Positions 53,894 through 62,728 of a DNA stretch of 64,000 nucleotides are shown in pieces (the first letter of the stretch is position 1; each line of letters begins with the position of its first letter). The translations under genes were made by a program, and so were the position numbers. This stretch comes from Persicimonas caeni. Lineage in GTDB: Bacteria > Myxococcota_A > Bradymonadia > Bradymonadales > Bradymonadaceae. Below the pieces are notes generated by a model that saw only the letters and a list, made by a program, of their open reading frames with translations, was not told the DNA's origin and ran no database searches. Location: contig NZ_CP041186.1 of assembly GCF_006517175.1 (NCBI RefSeq), positions 1,116,001 through 1,180,000 on the forward strand. The letters run 5' to 3'.

Positions 53894-55010
53894 AGGCCGC
53901 CATTGGCCGTCACGGCGACACACCGGTGCGTCTACCGGCGAAATTCGCCGGCATGGGCGCTGCGGATTTGCTTGTGATTGTGTTCGGCTCACGGGCTAGG
54001 CCCGCCCCGTTTTGAAGCCACCTCGGATAGGTCATACGCTGGGCGCATGCCCACCCCGACGCCACGACCTACGAATTACAACGACGTCGCTGCGGCACTC
54101 CCATGGCACAGGCTCATCTTCACGCCACATCTGAACTTCGACGCATCAACAAACCCGCACCGGGCAAATCCGACCGTTTCGCCACAAGGACGAAACCGCC
54201 GGCTCGGCCTCCGCCGAGCGCGTCGAAGAGGTACGGGCCGACATCACCTCGAAGATACGCTCGCTACGAAAGCTCTGTTTTGCGGATCGGGAAACCGTTC
54301 CGCCGCAGGCCAGGTTCTGCTCGACAACTCCCGACCGAGCCGAGGCGAGGGGATTCGGTGCAGATTCGGACGCCGTCTGACGCAGGCGATGTGCTGGTCG
54401 CGAAGCGACCGAATGCCCTTGGGGTGCGGAGCATCATCGAGGAAAGACGGCGCCGAAGATGCACGAATCAACCGCCTTCGGCGACGGGAGTGAGTTGTCG
54501 AACAGAACCTTCTGAGCCCACCGGCTCAGCCACCAGGCGGTGGGTTAACGCTGACTACGACCCACCCGCCCGTTTCAAATTTGTGGGGAAACTCGTGGCC
54601 ACGATACATCCACCCCTCATTACGGTTTTCGGCAAAAATCGAAAATCGTTGCGTACTTTTTGAAAAATCGACCCGCAGCGTCCTTCTAGGCCGGATTTCT
54701 TCTAATGCGATCTACGCCGTTCTTTCCCGACGTTTCGATGTTTCCGCGCCCCGGCTTCGCGCCAATTACAGCGCGCCCCCCGTCGACCTACTGTTCGACC
54801 GGTCGTTGAGCTCGAAGCCGCACATATCGACCGGGGAATCGAGGTGATCGCTCGTCGGACTCGCCGCCGAGCCGAGGAATGAGGTCGGGCCTCGAGGGGA
54901 GCACAACGAAAGGATGTGGAGCGACGTCTCGACGTGTCCGGCGGGGAGCTCCGCGTCGGGTGCGGCGAGGCCCTCGCCCCGCCGCACTGATGGAGTCATG
55001 ACTGGGGGAG
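53894..55010. other. ~1.1 kb without a convincing gene
   Basis: Open frames here are short, Arg/Pro-rich and overlapping on both strands, with no start context, signal or recognisable motif. The region contains copy 2 of the 36-nt hairpin motif (54619-54654) within an AT-richer patch around 54590-54670. It may be a decayed gene or noncoding spacer after the repeat array. Confidence 0.5.
54619..54654. repeat. Conserved hairpin motif, copy 2
   Basis: It shares ATTACGGTTTTCGGCAA and AATCGTTGCGT with 23756-23792. In this copy TTTTCG pairs with CGAAAA around an 8-nt loop, so sequence differs but a hairpin is kept. Confidence 0.6.
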
Positions 55011-57962
55011 TTACTCGCCGTAGACGGTCACGTCATCGGCGTTGGCCTCCAGCGTGGCGCGATCGTCTTCGATCTTGCGCGGCTCGGCGCGGTTCCAGAT
55101 CTCCACTTCGCTGTCGTAGTACGGGCTGGCCGGGTTGGCCGAGTAGCCGCCGGGCACAGCGTTGTAGGTGACCGGCCCGTTGGGGTCCATGTCGTGGACC
55201 ATGCGCAGCGAGGAGCCGCTCGAGCAGGTGAAGTTGAAGTCGTCGTAGCCGTGGTCGCAGGGGGTGACGGCGAACTGGCCGCCGGGCCGCTCGTAGAACG
55301 GCAGGCCGCGCTCCTCAGTGGGGCGCTGGAAGGCGTTTTGGCCCACGGGGATGAGCCCGTCGAGGCGCAGGCCGTGCATGTTGCCCCAGACCCAATCGGA
55401 CGGGTCGCCCGAGCCCGGCGAGGGGATCGCGCGGCCGAAGACCTCGGCGAGGGTCTGGCCGCTGGCCAGCCGGTCGCGTGCGGCGAGCACCGAGCGCACC
55501 AGGAAGGTCTGGCGGGTCTCGGTCTCCTCGGTGGACAGGTCGTCGAAGATCGTCGAGTCGCCCGCCGTCGCGTCGTAGGTCTCGGTCTGCTCGGTGTTGT
55601 CGAGCAGGTGGATGAGTGAGCGCACCAGCACCTGGGTCGACGAGGGCAGCTTGAAGTCGCCGTCTTCGAAGAAGCCGATGGCGGCGAACTCGTCGCCGTA
55701 GACGTCGGGCAGCAGGTAGACCATCGAGGCGTTGAACAGGGCGGCCGCGGCGCTTCGGTCGACGTCGTCGCCCTGCGGGGTGCGCGTGGCCGGCGACTCG
55801 AAGTCCCAGTTGGCGAGCAAGTCGCGCAGCTCGGCCAGGTCGGTCTCGCGCCCGGCGATCTCGGCGCGAAGCGCCTGCAACTCGGGGTCGTCGGAGTCGT
55901 CGATCGAATCGTCGAGCGCGCGGTCGATCGCGCTGACCATATGCGGCACGACGTGCTCGGCGACCTTGTCGTAGCCGTCGTTCTGGATCGCGGTCTGATG
56001 CTCGAGGGTCAGTTTCTCGCCGCTCGCGCGCTCGCCGGTGGCGTTGGTGATGCGCTCGGTGATGCGCTCGGCGCGAAGGCCCAGGTCGTAGAAGCCGCCC
56101 AGATAGTAGGTGTCGTTGACCGGGTTATTGTCGAGCGTGGTGCCCACCTGGTCGTTATTGGCGGTGACCACATAGCCTTCGGCGCGGTTGTAGGCGTGGG
56201 GGATATATTGCTCGTCCAGATAGCCGTCCCACTCGGCGGTGCCGTCGCTCGGCAGCACGAAAATCGGCGCGTTGCCCGACGGGTTGTCCACCGGGTCATA
56301 GGTGAGCGCTCCGTCACCGCGCACCGGGATCTTCGACTGGCCGGAGTAGAACGTCTCGCCCGAGGCAAAGCCGAACACGAAGTTGCTCGAGCCGACGGTG
56401 TAGTAGTCGAGCGCCTCCTCGACGTCTGCGGGTGCCTCGGCACGCCACAGGCGCATCAGGAATTCGAATTCGTTGTTGGCCTCGAGGCCGACCCACTTGA
56501 TGGAGAGCGCCTCGTCGCCGGTACGCGCGACGGGCTTTCCGTCCTGGGTGGGCGGCAAGATCGGGCCGTGGTGGGGCACGACCTCGAGGGTCAGGTCGAC
56601 CTCCTCGGTGATATTGCCGAAGGCGCCCACCTTGATCGTCTCGGTGATGCGCTCGACCTCGACCTGCTGGTCGCCCAGCTCGACGGTCGCCGGGTTGGCG
56701 TCGTTGGAGTTGCCGGTGATCTTCTCGTGATAGACGTCGACGTAATCGTAGAAGCCGACCGTGGTGCCCCAGGCGACCTTGTCGCTGCGCCCGATGACGA
56801 TGCCGGGCACGCCCAGAATGCCCACGCCGACCATCTTGAGCGGCTCGCGCCCGTCGATGTCATTATTGAGCTCGAGGTGGATGGGATAGAAGATCGTCGG
56901 CAGCGACAGGCCCAGGTGCGGGTCGTTGGCCACGTTGGGGTAACCCGAGGCGGTCAGATCTCCGGAGAGCACCCAGTTGTTGCTGCCGCGGTCGAACATC
57001 TTGCGGTGGCCGAACAGGTCGATGTCGGCAAAACCAGGCAGATCGGTCAGGCCTTCGTGCAGCGACAGGGCGTTTCGCAACACGTCTTGGCTGATGCGCG
57101 GGGCTTTGGAGTCGGACTGGTTGGGCATCTGCAGCGCGCGGGTGCCGCCGCCGGGGAAGCCGTCGAGATGCGTGGTGTCCGAGGCGGGCGCCGAGCGGAC
57201 GACGTCGGCCAAAAACCCGGCGCGCGCGGCGAACTTGGGGTCAGAGGCGTCCGCGGTGAACGTATCGAGGATATTCTGGCGCGCTGCGTGCGCGTCGATC
57301 CACATGGGCGCGGTGTAGGTCAGCTGGACAGCCAGAAGTTTGCCCACGGCGAGCACGTCCGAGGGCTCCCAGTCGCGGATGGCCGACGCCGGCATCACCT
57401 GCGCCAGAACGCCCGGCTGGTTCACCTCGCCGGCGCGGTATTTGGCGATGTAGGCGTTGACCCCGGCGCAGAAGGCGTCGAGCGCCTGGTACGACTCGTT
57501 GTCCGGGTCGTAATTCTCCTCGACGTATTTCTTGGCCGAGCGCTTCAGCCCCAGCGTGCGCATGAGCACGTCCGTCTCGACCGCGCTGCTCGACAACCCG
57601 CCCATTAGTTCGCCCAGGGTGCCGGTGGCGATACGCCTGTAGAACTCCATCTGCGCGAACCGATCGGTCGCGTACATGTAGCCGTTCATAAAGAAGAGGT
57701 CTTCGAGCGACTCGGCGTACACGTGGCGCATGCCGTATTCGTCGGTGATGACGGTCACCGGCCTGCGAAGCTGGGCGAAGGCGTCTTCGGTGCCGGCATC
57801 CGCGTCAGTCGACGCGTCGGCGGCGTCCGAGTCACCATCGGGTGTGTCGGCCACATCCGTTCCGGTATCGGCAGGAACCGGGTCCTCCTCATCGGGTGAA
57901 GTACACGCCATCAAAGTGAACACAAAGAACACGCACAGAACTACAGGCAGTCGTCGTCTCAT
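55011..57962 (-). CDS. Penicillin acylase family (Ntn-hydrolase) lipoprotein
   Basis: Predicted 983 aa from ATG 57962 (AGGA 5 nt upstream); an earlier in-frame start would overlap the divergent gene. Signal RLPVVLCVFFVFTLMAC with lipobox TLMAC, then an Asp/Ala/Thr-rich linker. The family core is clear: GMRHVYAESLEDLFFMNGYM, ATDRFAQMEFYRRIATGTLG, and the nucleophile Ser327 in DRGSNNWVLSG, where autocatalytic cleavage is expected to create the N-terminal Ser. Later come the acylase motifs VANDPHLGLSLPTIFYPIHL and GIPGIVIGR-like GVPGIVIGRSDKVAWG. Substrate could be an acyl-homoserine lactone, lactam or peptide; not predictable here. Confidence 0.94.
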   Translation of the reverse strand: MRRRLPVVLCVFFVFTLMACTSPDEEDPVPADTGTDVADTPDGDSDAADASTDADAGTEDAFAQLRRPVTVITDEYGMRHVYAESLEDLFFMNGYMYATDRFAQMEFYRRIATGTLGELMGGLSSSAVETDVLMRTLGLKRSAKKYVEENYDPDNESYQALDAFCAGVNAYIAKYRAGEVNQPGVLAQVMPASAIRDWEPSDVLAVGKLLAVQLTYTAPMWIDAHAARQNILDTFTADASDPKFAARAGFLADVVRSAPASDTTHLDGFPGGGTRALQMPNQSDSKAPRISQDVLRNALSLHEGLTDLPGFADIDLFGHRKMFDRGSNNWVLSGDLTASGYPNVANDPHLGLSLPTIFYPIHLELNNDIDGREPLKMVGVGILGVPGIVIGRSDKVAWGTTVGFYDYVDVYHEKITGNSNDANPATVELGDQQVEVERITETIKVGAFGNITEEVDLTLEVVPHHGPILPPTQDGKPVARTGDEALSIKWVGLEANNEFEFLMRLWRAEAPADVEEALDYYTVGSSNFVFGFASGETFYSGQSKIPVRGDGALTYDPVDNPSGNAPIFVLPSDGTAEWDGYLDEQYIPHAYNRAEGYVVTANNDQVGTTLDNNPVNDTYYLGGFYDLGLRAERITERITNATGERASGEKLTLEHQTAIQNDGYDKVAEHVVPHMVSAIDRALDDSIDDSDDPELQALRAEIAGRETDLAELRDLLANWDFESPATRTPQGDDVDRSAAAALFNASMVYLLPDVYGDEFAAIGFFEDGDFKLPSSTQVLVRSLIHLLDNTEQTETYDATAGDSTIFDDLSTEETETRQTFLVRSVLAARDRLASGQTLAEVFGRAIPSPGSGDPSDWVWGNMHGLRLDGLIPVGQNAFQRPTEERGLPFYERPGGQFAVTPCDHGYDDFNFTCSSGSSLRMVHDMDPNGPVTYNAVPGGYSANPASPYYDSEVEIWNRAEPRKIEDDRATLEANADDVTVYGE

Positions 57963-58131
57963 CGGGTCCTCGCGCAGGTGGGCAGCGGCATCGAACGATG
58001 GGTAAATTGTCGTGATCGGCGGGTAGTCTAACCGATCGGTTGCCCAAATGCGAGACGGGGGCAATTGACTGCCACGCGGCGATGGCGGAACATGGCCCCG
58101 TTGGTCACTCCCCTGCCCTGCAGCCGCGCTC

Positions 58132-59511
58132 ATGGACAAGCTTCGCATACTGGTCATCGACGACGAGGAGAGCATCCGCCACATGCTCACCGTGCTGCTC
58201 GAAAAGGAGGGCTACGCGGTCAAGACCGTCGGTGACGGCGAGGAGGGCCTCAAGGAGTTGCTCACCCGCGAGTACGATCTGGTGCTCACCGACGTGCGCA
58301 TGCCCAAGATGGACGGGCTCGAGCTCATCGACGAGGTCCTCGAGCGCAATATCCCCACCACCGTCATCGCCATGAGCGCGTTCGGCAACCGCGAGATGGC
58401 CATCGACGCGCTCAAGCGCGGCGCCTACGACTATTTCGACAAGCCGTTCAAAAAGGACGAGGTGCTGCTGACCTTGGCCAAGGCCGAGGAGCGCCTGCAA
58501 CTCAAGCGCGAAAACGACGCGCTCAAGGGTTTCAGCGCGGACGGCGAGTTCCAGAATATCGTCGGCGACAGCGAGCCGATGCAGGCGGTCTACGGCACGG
58601 TCTCGAAGGTCGCCGGCTACAAGTCGACCATCCTGCTCACCGGTGAGTCGGGCACGGGTAAGGAGCTCATCGCCCGCGCGATCCACAACCTGTCGCCACG
58701 CAAGGACGAGGCGTGGGTGCCCATCAATTGCGGGGCCATCCCCGAGAACCTGCTCGAGAGCGAGCTCTTCGGGCATGTGCGCGGCGCGTTCACCGACGCC
58801 ACTCAAGACAAGGTGGGACTCTTCGAGGAGGCCCACAAGGGCACCCTGTTCCTCGACGAGATCGCCGAGCTTCCGATGAACCTGCAGGTCAAATTGCTGC
58901 GGGTCTTGCAGGAAAACGAGATTCGCCGCGTGGGCGGCAACAAGTCGATCCCGGTCGACGTGCGCATCGTCGCCGCCAGCCTGCACGACCTGGGCGAGCG
59001 CGTCGAAGAGGGCTTGTTTCGCGAGGATCTGTACTACCGCCTCAACGTGATCAATATCCAGCTGCCCCCGCTTCGCGAGCGCCGCGAGGACGTGCGCCCC
59101 CTGGTCGATTTCTTTATCGCCAAGCAGAACCAACGGCTCGGCACGTCGATCACCGGCGTGGAGCCCGAGGCGATGAAGCTCATGCTCGACTATCACTGGC
59201 CGGGCAACGTGCGCGAGCTGCAAAACTGCATCGAGCGCGGGGTCGTCTTGGCCAACGGCCACAAGATCGACGAGTCGGTGCTGCCCGACCGCATTCTGGA
59301 CAGCAACGACGAGCTCAAGCAGCTTTTTAACAGCGACGAGCTGTCGATCAAAAAGATGAGTACTGCGCTCGAGCGTATTCTGATACGACGTGCTCTCGAA
59401 AAGACTGGCGGCAACCGCACCAACGCCGCCAAGCTCCTCGAAATCAGTCACCGGGCCCTGCTCTACAAGATCAAGGACTACGGCCTCGAGACGGTGGGTA
59501 TGGAGACCTGA
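58132..59511 (+). CDS. NtrC-family sigma-54 response regulator with GAFTDA loop
   Basis: Predicted 459 aa. Receiver domain (residues ~1-120; phospho-Asp in DLVLTDVRMPKMDGLE; DKPF), AAA+ sigma-54 domain (Walker A GESGTGKE; Walker B GTLFLDEIAELP; VDVRIVAAS, arginine-finger REDLYYRLNV) and a Fis-type HTH (GGNRTNAAKLLEISHRALLY). The loop that contacts sigma-54, normally GAFTGA, reads GAFTDA (GHVRGAFTDATQDK). It activates sigma-54 promoters when phosphorylated. It is divergent from the acylase gene (169 bp). The frameshifted kinase 4.7 kb upstream is a candidate partner. Confidence 0.95.
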   Translation: MDKLRILVIDDEESIRHMLTVLLEKEGYAVKTVGDGEEGLKELLTREYDLVLTDVRMPKMDGLELIDEVLERNIPTTVIAMSAFGNREMAIDALKRGAYDYFDKPFKKDEVLLTLAKAEERLQLKRENDALKGFSADGEFQNIVGDSEPMQAVYGTVSKVAGYKSTILLTGESGTGKELIARAIHNLSPRKDEAWVPINCGAIPENLLESELFGHVRGAFTDATQDKVGLFEEAHKGTLFLDEIAELPMNLQVKLLRVLQENEIRRVGGNKSIPVDVRIVAASLHDLGERVEEGLFREDLYYRLNVINIQLPPLRERREDVRPLVDFFIAKQNQRLGTSITGVEPEAMKLMLDYHWPGNVRELQNCIERGVVLANGHKIDESVLPDRILDSNDELKQLFNSDELSIKKMSTALERILIRRALEKTGGNRTNAAKLLEISHRALLYKIKDYGLETVGMET

Positions 59512-59591
59512 TTTAGGCCACATCTCAACTTGCGCAGTCGCGCCGAATGTGGAACTCTCGGTGCGCTTTTATTACAAGCCACAGAGCACCG

Positions 59592-61361
59592 ATGCTTAAG
59601 AAGTTCCTCAAATTCTTAAAGGGGACCACCCAGGAACAGGCGTTCGAGGGAAGTTACCTCGATCACCTCCTCGAACAGGTCCGTCCGAGTGTCGAGGCGC
59701 AGCTCGAAGAGTGTCCCGAGCACGATCCCCTTCTGGTCGTGGTCACCGAGATCCTTCGACTGAGCAAACCCGAGCAGTGGACCGAAGCGATCGAATGTCC
59801 GCTGGCCGACGAACAGAGCCCCGAACTCGCCGCGCCCGCGCCGCCTCCTGCGCCCGCAGACGAGGCGGACGAGGCTGACGATTCTGGTGAGGGTGATGAG
59901 CCTGTCGAGGCGGACGCCGACGCGTCGAACGAGTTCTTTGAAATCCTCGAGGAAGAAGAACTCGAAGACGACGAGAGTGAAGAGAAAGCATCGGACGAAT
60001 CTGACGAGGCTGACGAGCAGCAAGAGGACTCGGACAGCGACTCTGACGACGAACAAGAAGAAGAGCATGAAGACGACAAGACGGCTGCCGACGGCGGCGA
60101 ATCGACCGGGCTCGACGAAGAATCCGAGGCTGTCCACGTCGACGCCGAGGGCGACCTGAGTGCAGCCCAGACGCGACCAACCGCTCCGCTCCAAAGCGGT
60201 GACGCCATCGCGGCGGCGGAGATCGTCGAAGAAATCGCTCAAGAAGCGATCTTGGAGAACTCGCAGAGCGCTGACGACGAACTCGAGCAAGCCGCCGCCA
60301 AGGCCACGCGCCTCGACTCGCCGGAGGTCTTGAAGGCCGGCCGCATCTTCTTGGGCTTGCTCATCGAGAACGATCGCCTGCCCGTCGACATGCAGTTGTC
60401 GATCGCCGAAACGATGCTCGCGCGCGACCTCCTGCTCGGCTACTTCGTCCACGACGAGCAGTTCGAGGCGAAGGCCAAGGAGTTGTTGAGCCTCGTCGAG
60501 CAGAAGTTTAACGAGGGCGCTTTCAGCCAGGCGCGCATCCTGTTGCAGCTCTTCCAGACCGACCGCCCCACCCGCATCAACAACGATCGCAACCTCTTTT
60601 ACGAGGACATGATCATGCGGCTGGGCATCCGTCGGCGCCACCTGCTCAACCACAACCTTTTGGCCGAACTCGAGGCGAACAGCGACGTCGAAGACCTCGA
60701 CCAGGGCCTGGCGCAGACGTGCCACTGGCTCGAAGAGAACCTGCACATCAAGTTTCACCTGTTTACGCGCGAGACCGAAGACGTCGACGCCTGGCGCGCC
60801 TTCGCCCAGCAGTCGGCGCGTCGAGACGCCGAAGACGTCTTCTTGCGCTACATTCCGCCCAAGCGCTGGCGCCCGCTGCACGCCTCGGCGCAAACGCCGA
60901 GCGACCGCATGGTCGCCCACATCTCGGCTGCCACGGTCAAGCGCTACCTCCTGCGCCAGATCAAGGCGTGCTACTTCGTGCTGCGCGCGGTCGGCGACAC
61001 CGGACTCGAGCCCTACCTGGACGTCTTTTTCGACTGGTGCGAGACCAAGTTCGAATTCAACAGCGTGCGCCTAATGCCGCTCATCTACCGGCGCACGATG
61101 TCCGACACCCAGCTCATCGACAAGATCTTCGAGGACGCCTTTCGCCGCTTCTTCCAGAAGAAGGCCGCCGAACTTCTCGAGAGCTTCGACGAAGAGACCA
61201 TCCGCGAGGCGACCCAGGCCACCTTGGACGCCATTGCCGGCCTCGACTTCAACCACGTGCCCCCCGGCAACTACGATCTGGGCGGGCTGGTACTCGACCG
61301 CCTCTTCGGCCTGCAGTACCACGAACCGGAGTTCGCGTTTAAGCTGCACCGGTTGTCGTGA
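59592..61361 (+). CDS. Uncharacterised protein with an acidic central linker
   Basis: Predicted 589 aa from ATG 59592 (LKKFLKFLKGTTQEQAF); an in-frame ATG at 59547 gives 15 more residues. No clear ribosome-binding site. A small helical N-terminal part is followed by a ~130-residue run of Glu, Asp and Ser (DSDSDDEQEEEHEDD), then a helical C-terminal domain of ~370 residues (LLIENDRLPVDMQLSIAE, ARILLQLFQTDRPTR, FDWCETKFEFNSVRLM). No domain recognised and no signal peptide, so probably cytoplasmic. It overlaps the next gene by GTGA and follows the regulator by 80 nt. Confidence 0.8.
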   Translation: MLKKFLKFLKGTTQEQAFEGSYLDHLLEQVRPSVEAQLEECPEHDPLLVVVTEILRLSKPEQWTEAIECPLADEQSPELAAPAPPPAPADEADEADDSGEGDEPVEADADASNEFFEILEEEELEDDESEEKASDESDEADEQQEDSDSDSDDEQEEEHEDDKTAADGGESTGLDEESEAVHVDAEGDLSAAQTRPTAPLQSGDAIAAAEIVEEIAQEAILENSQSADDELEQAAAKATRLDSPEVLKAGRIFLGLLIENDRLPVDMQLSIAETMLARDLLLGYFVHDEQFEAKAKELLSLVEQKFNEGAFSQARILLQLFQTDRPTRINNDRNLFYEDMIMRLGIRRRHLLNHNLLAELEANSDVEDLDQGLAQTCHWLEENLHIKFHLFTRETEDVDAWRAFAQQSARRDAEDVFLRYIPPKRWRPLHASAQTPSDRMVAHISAATVKRYLLRQIKACYFVLRAVGDTGLEPYLDVFFDWCETKFEFNSVRLMPLIYRRTMSDTQLIDKIFEDAFRRFFQKKAAELLESFDEETIREATQATLDAIAGLDFNHVPPGNYDLGGLVLDRLFGLQYHEPEFAFKLHRLS

Positions 61362-62002
61362 CATCGCGTCTCCCAAACCCCTACCTGTGCGCCGCGCTTC
61401 TGGCGGCGTTGGTGGTCTTTGCCGCCAACCTCGCCACACCGACCACGGCCTACGCCCAAGAGGCGGTCGCCTCGCTCGACGCGCACCTGCTCGAACAGAA
61501 TGCCGACCGCCTGGCGATCAATCAGACCGGCATGAGCGTCTTGCTCGGCTGGTCAGCGCTCAACATGGGCGTGGGCACTTGGGGCTATTTCGCCAGCAAG
61601 GGTCGCTGGAAATATTTCCACCAGATGAACGCGGCTTGGAACGTCGTCAACGGCGCCATCGCCGTCGGCAGCCTCATCGGCGCGGGCGGCGAAGACCCAG
61701 CGAGCTTCGGGCTACTGGCGACGATCGAAGAGGCGCAGTTCATCGAAAAGGTTCTGCTCTTTAACGCCGGCCTCGACATCGGCTATATCGCCGCCGGCGC
61801 CTACCTCAACGAGCGCGGCCTGCGCAAAGACTCCGACCGCCTCGTCGGCTACGGCCGCTCCGTGATGCTGCAGGGAGCATTCCTGCTGGTCTTCGACGGC
61901 GTGCTCTTCTGGCTGCACAACCAGAACACCTCCGACTTTCTCATGCGCGTCGAGCCGCTCGTCGGCGATGCAACCGGCGCCGCGCTGACGATTAGCTTCT
62001 AA
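61358..62002 (+). CDS. Uncharacterised membrane protein with signal-like N-terminus
   Basis: Predicted 214 aa from GTG 61358, overlapping the upstream TGA by four bases. A hydrophobic N-terminus (LCAALLAALVVFAANLA) ends near TTAYAQ, a likely signal cleavage. Four hydrophobic helices follow (GMSVLLGWSALNMGVGTWG, AWNVVNGAIAVGSLIG, LFNAGLDIGYIAAGAYL, SVMLQGAFLLVFDGVLF). The W..LN.G.G / NAAWNVVNGAI pattern fits small uncharacterised membrane families (DUF6992-like, from memory). Translationally coupled to the gene upstream. Confidence 0.8.
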   Translation: MTSRLPNPYLCAALLAALVVFAANLATPTTAYAQEAVASLDAHLLEQNADRLAINQTGMSVLLGWSALNMGVGTWGYFASKGRWKYFHQMNAAWNVVNGAIAVGSLIGAGGEDPASFGLLATIEEAQFIEKVLLFNAGLDIGYIAAGAYLNERGLRKDSDRLVGYGRSVMLQGAFLLVFDGVLFWLHNQNTSDFLMRVEPLVGDATGAALTISF

Positions 62003-62117
62003 TCATCTCCCCCGCTTCGCCTACGCGTCGGGTTTGTCAAAACGATTGTGAAACCCTGCGCCATCAACTGCATCTCACGTACGACACACACCGACTGTGC
62101 CGTTTCCTAAGGTCCCC

Positions 62118-62474
62118 ATGAGCACCACCACCTTTATTATCGTCGCTGCGCTGACGCTCGTCGCGTTCTACATTCTGCGCAAAACACAATCGCTGGATCC
62201 CGAGAAGCGCCGCGAGATCCTCGACGCCCTCGAAAAGGGGGCGACATTGGTAGATGTGCGCACTCGCCAGGAGTTCGACTCCGGCCACCCCGAGGGCGCC
62301 ATCAACGTGCCGCTGCACCAACTGCAGCAGGACGTCAAAGGCCTGAAGCGAAAGCCACGACCCATCGTGGTCACCTGCGCCTCGGGCATGCGCAGCGCGC
62401 GGGCTGCCAAACTTCTTCGCCGATCGGGTATCGAAGTGCTCGACCTCGGCGGAAGAGCCAACTGGCCGCGCTGA
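62118..62474 (+). CDS. Membrane-anchored rhodanese-domain protein
   Basis: Predicted 118 aa from ATG 62118 (AAGG 7 nt upstream; an in-frame GTG at 62097 is an alternative). One N-terminal membrane segment (TTFIIVAALTLVAFYIL), then a rhodanese domain: ATLVDVRTRQEFDSGHPEGA, INVPLHQL, and the active-site loop VVTCASGMRSARAA with the catalytic Cys. It probably carries sulfur or detoxifies on one face of the inner membrane. Upstream 115-bp gap. Confidence 0.92.
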   Translation: MSTTTFIIVAALTLVAFYILRKTQSLDPEKRREILDALEKGATLVDVRTRQEFDSGHPEGAINVPLHQLQQDVKGLKRKPRPIVVTCASGMRSARAAKLLRRSGIEVLDLGGRANWPR

Positions 62475-62506
62475 GAGGTTTCGAGTTGTGAACTGAGGAG
62501 GATCCG

Positions 62507-62722
62507 ATGCCTACCCCGGAACCGACCAATCCCAAAAAACTACCCGGTACCGAATGGACCGCCGTCGAGCCCGAAGAGCGACGCAAGCACTGGCAGGTGC
62601 TTCGCTTCGAGAAGAAGGCCGGCGAGGTCGTGCTCGAAGCAGTCTTGGACCACCACCAGCTACGCCTGCCCTGGCGAGAGCTTCGCAACCGCGACGAGTG
62701 GCGCCCCGGCTGGACGCATTAA
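62507..62722 (+). CDS. Small Trp-rich protein, TIGR02450 family
   Basis: Predicted 71 aa from ATG 62507 with GAGGAGG just upstream. The KLPGTEWTAVEPEERRKHWQ opening, VVLEAVLDHHQLRLPWRELR and final WRPGWTH follow the TIGR02450 Trp-rich pattern (W at several fixed spots). The family is uncharacterised. It is 32 nt after the rhodanese stop and likely in the same transcript. Confidence 0.9.
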   Translation: MPTPEPTNPKKLPGTEWTAVEPEERRKHWQVLRFEKKAGEVVLEAVLDHHQLRLPWRELRNRDEWRPGWTH

Positions 62723-62728
62723 TGCCGA

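Noticed and set aside
53362-53913. Minus-strand protein of repeated 23-residue units
   Set aside because: It only translates the palindromic DNA repeat; unit lengths of 68 and 70 bp disrupt the frame and there is no start context.
55941-57608. Plus-strand open frame of 555 aa
   Set aside because: Antisense of the penicillin acylase gene, which has a complete set of family motifs.
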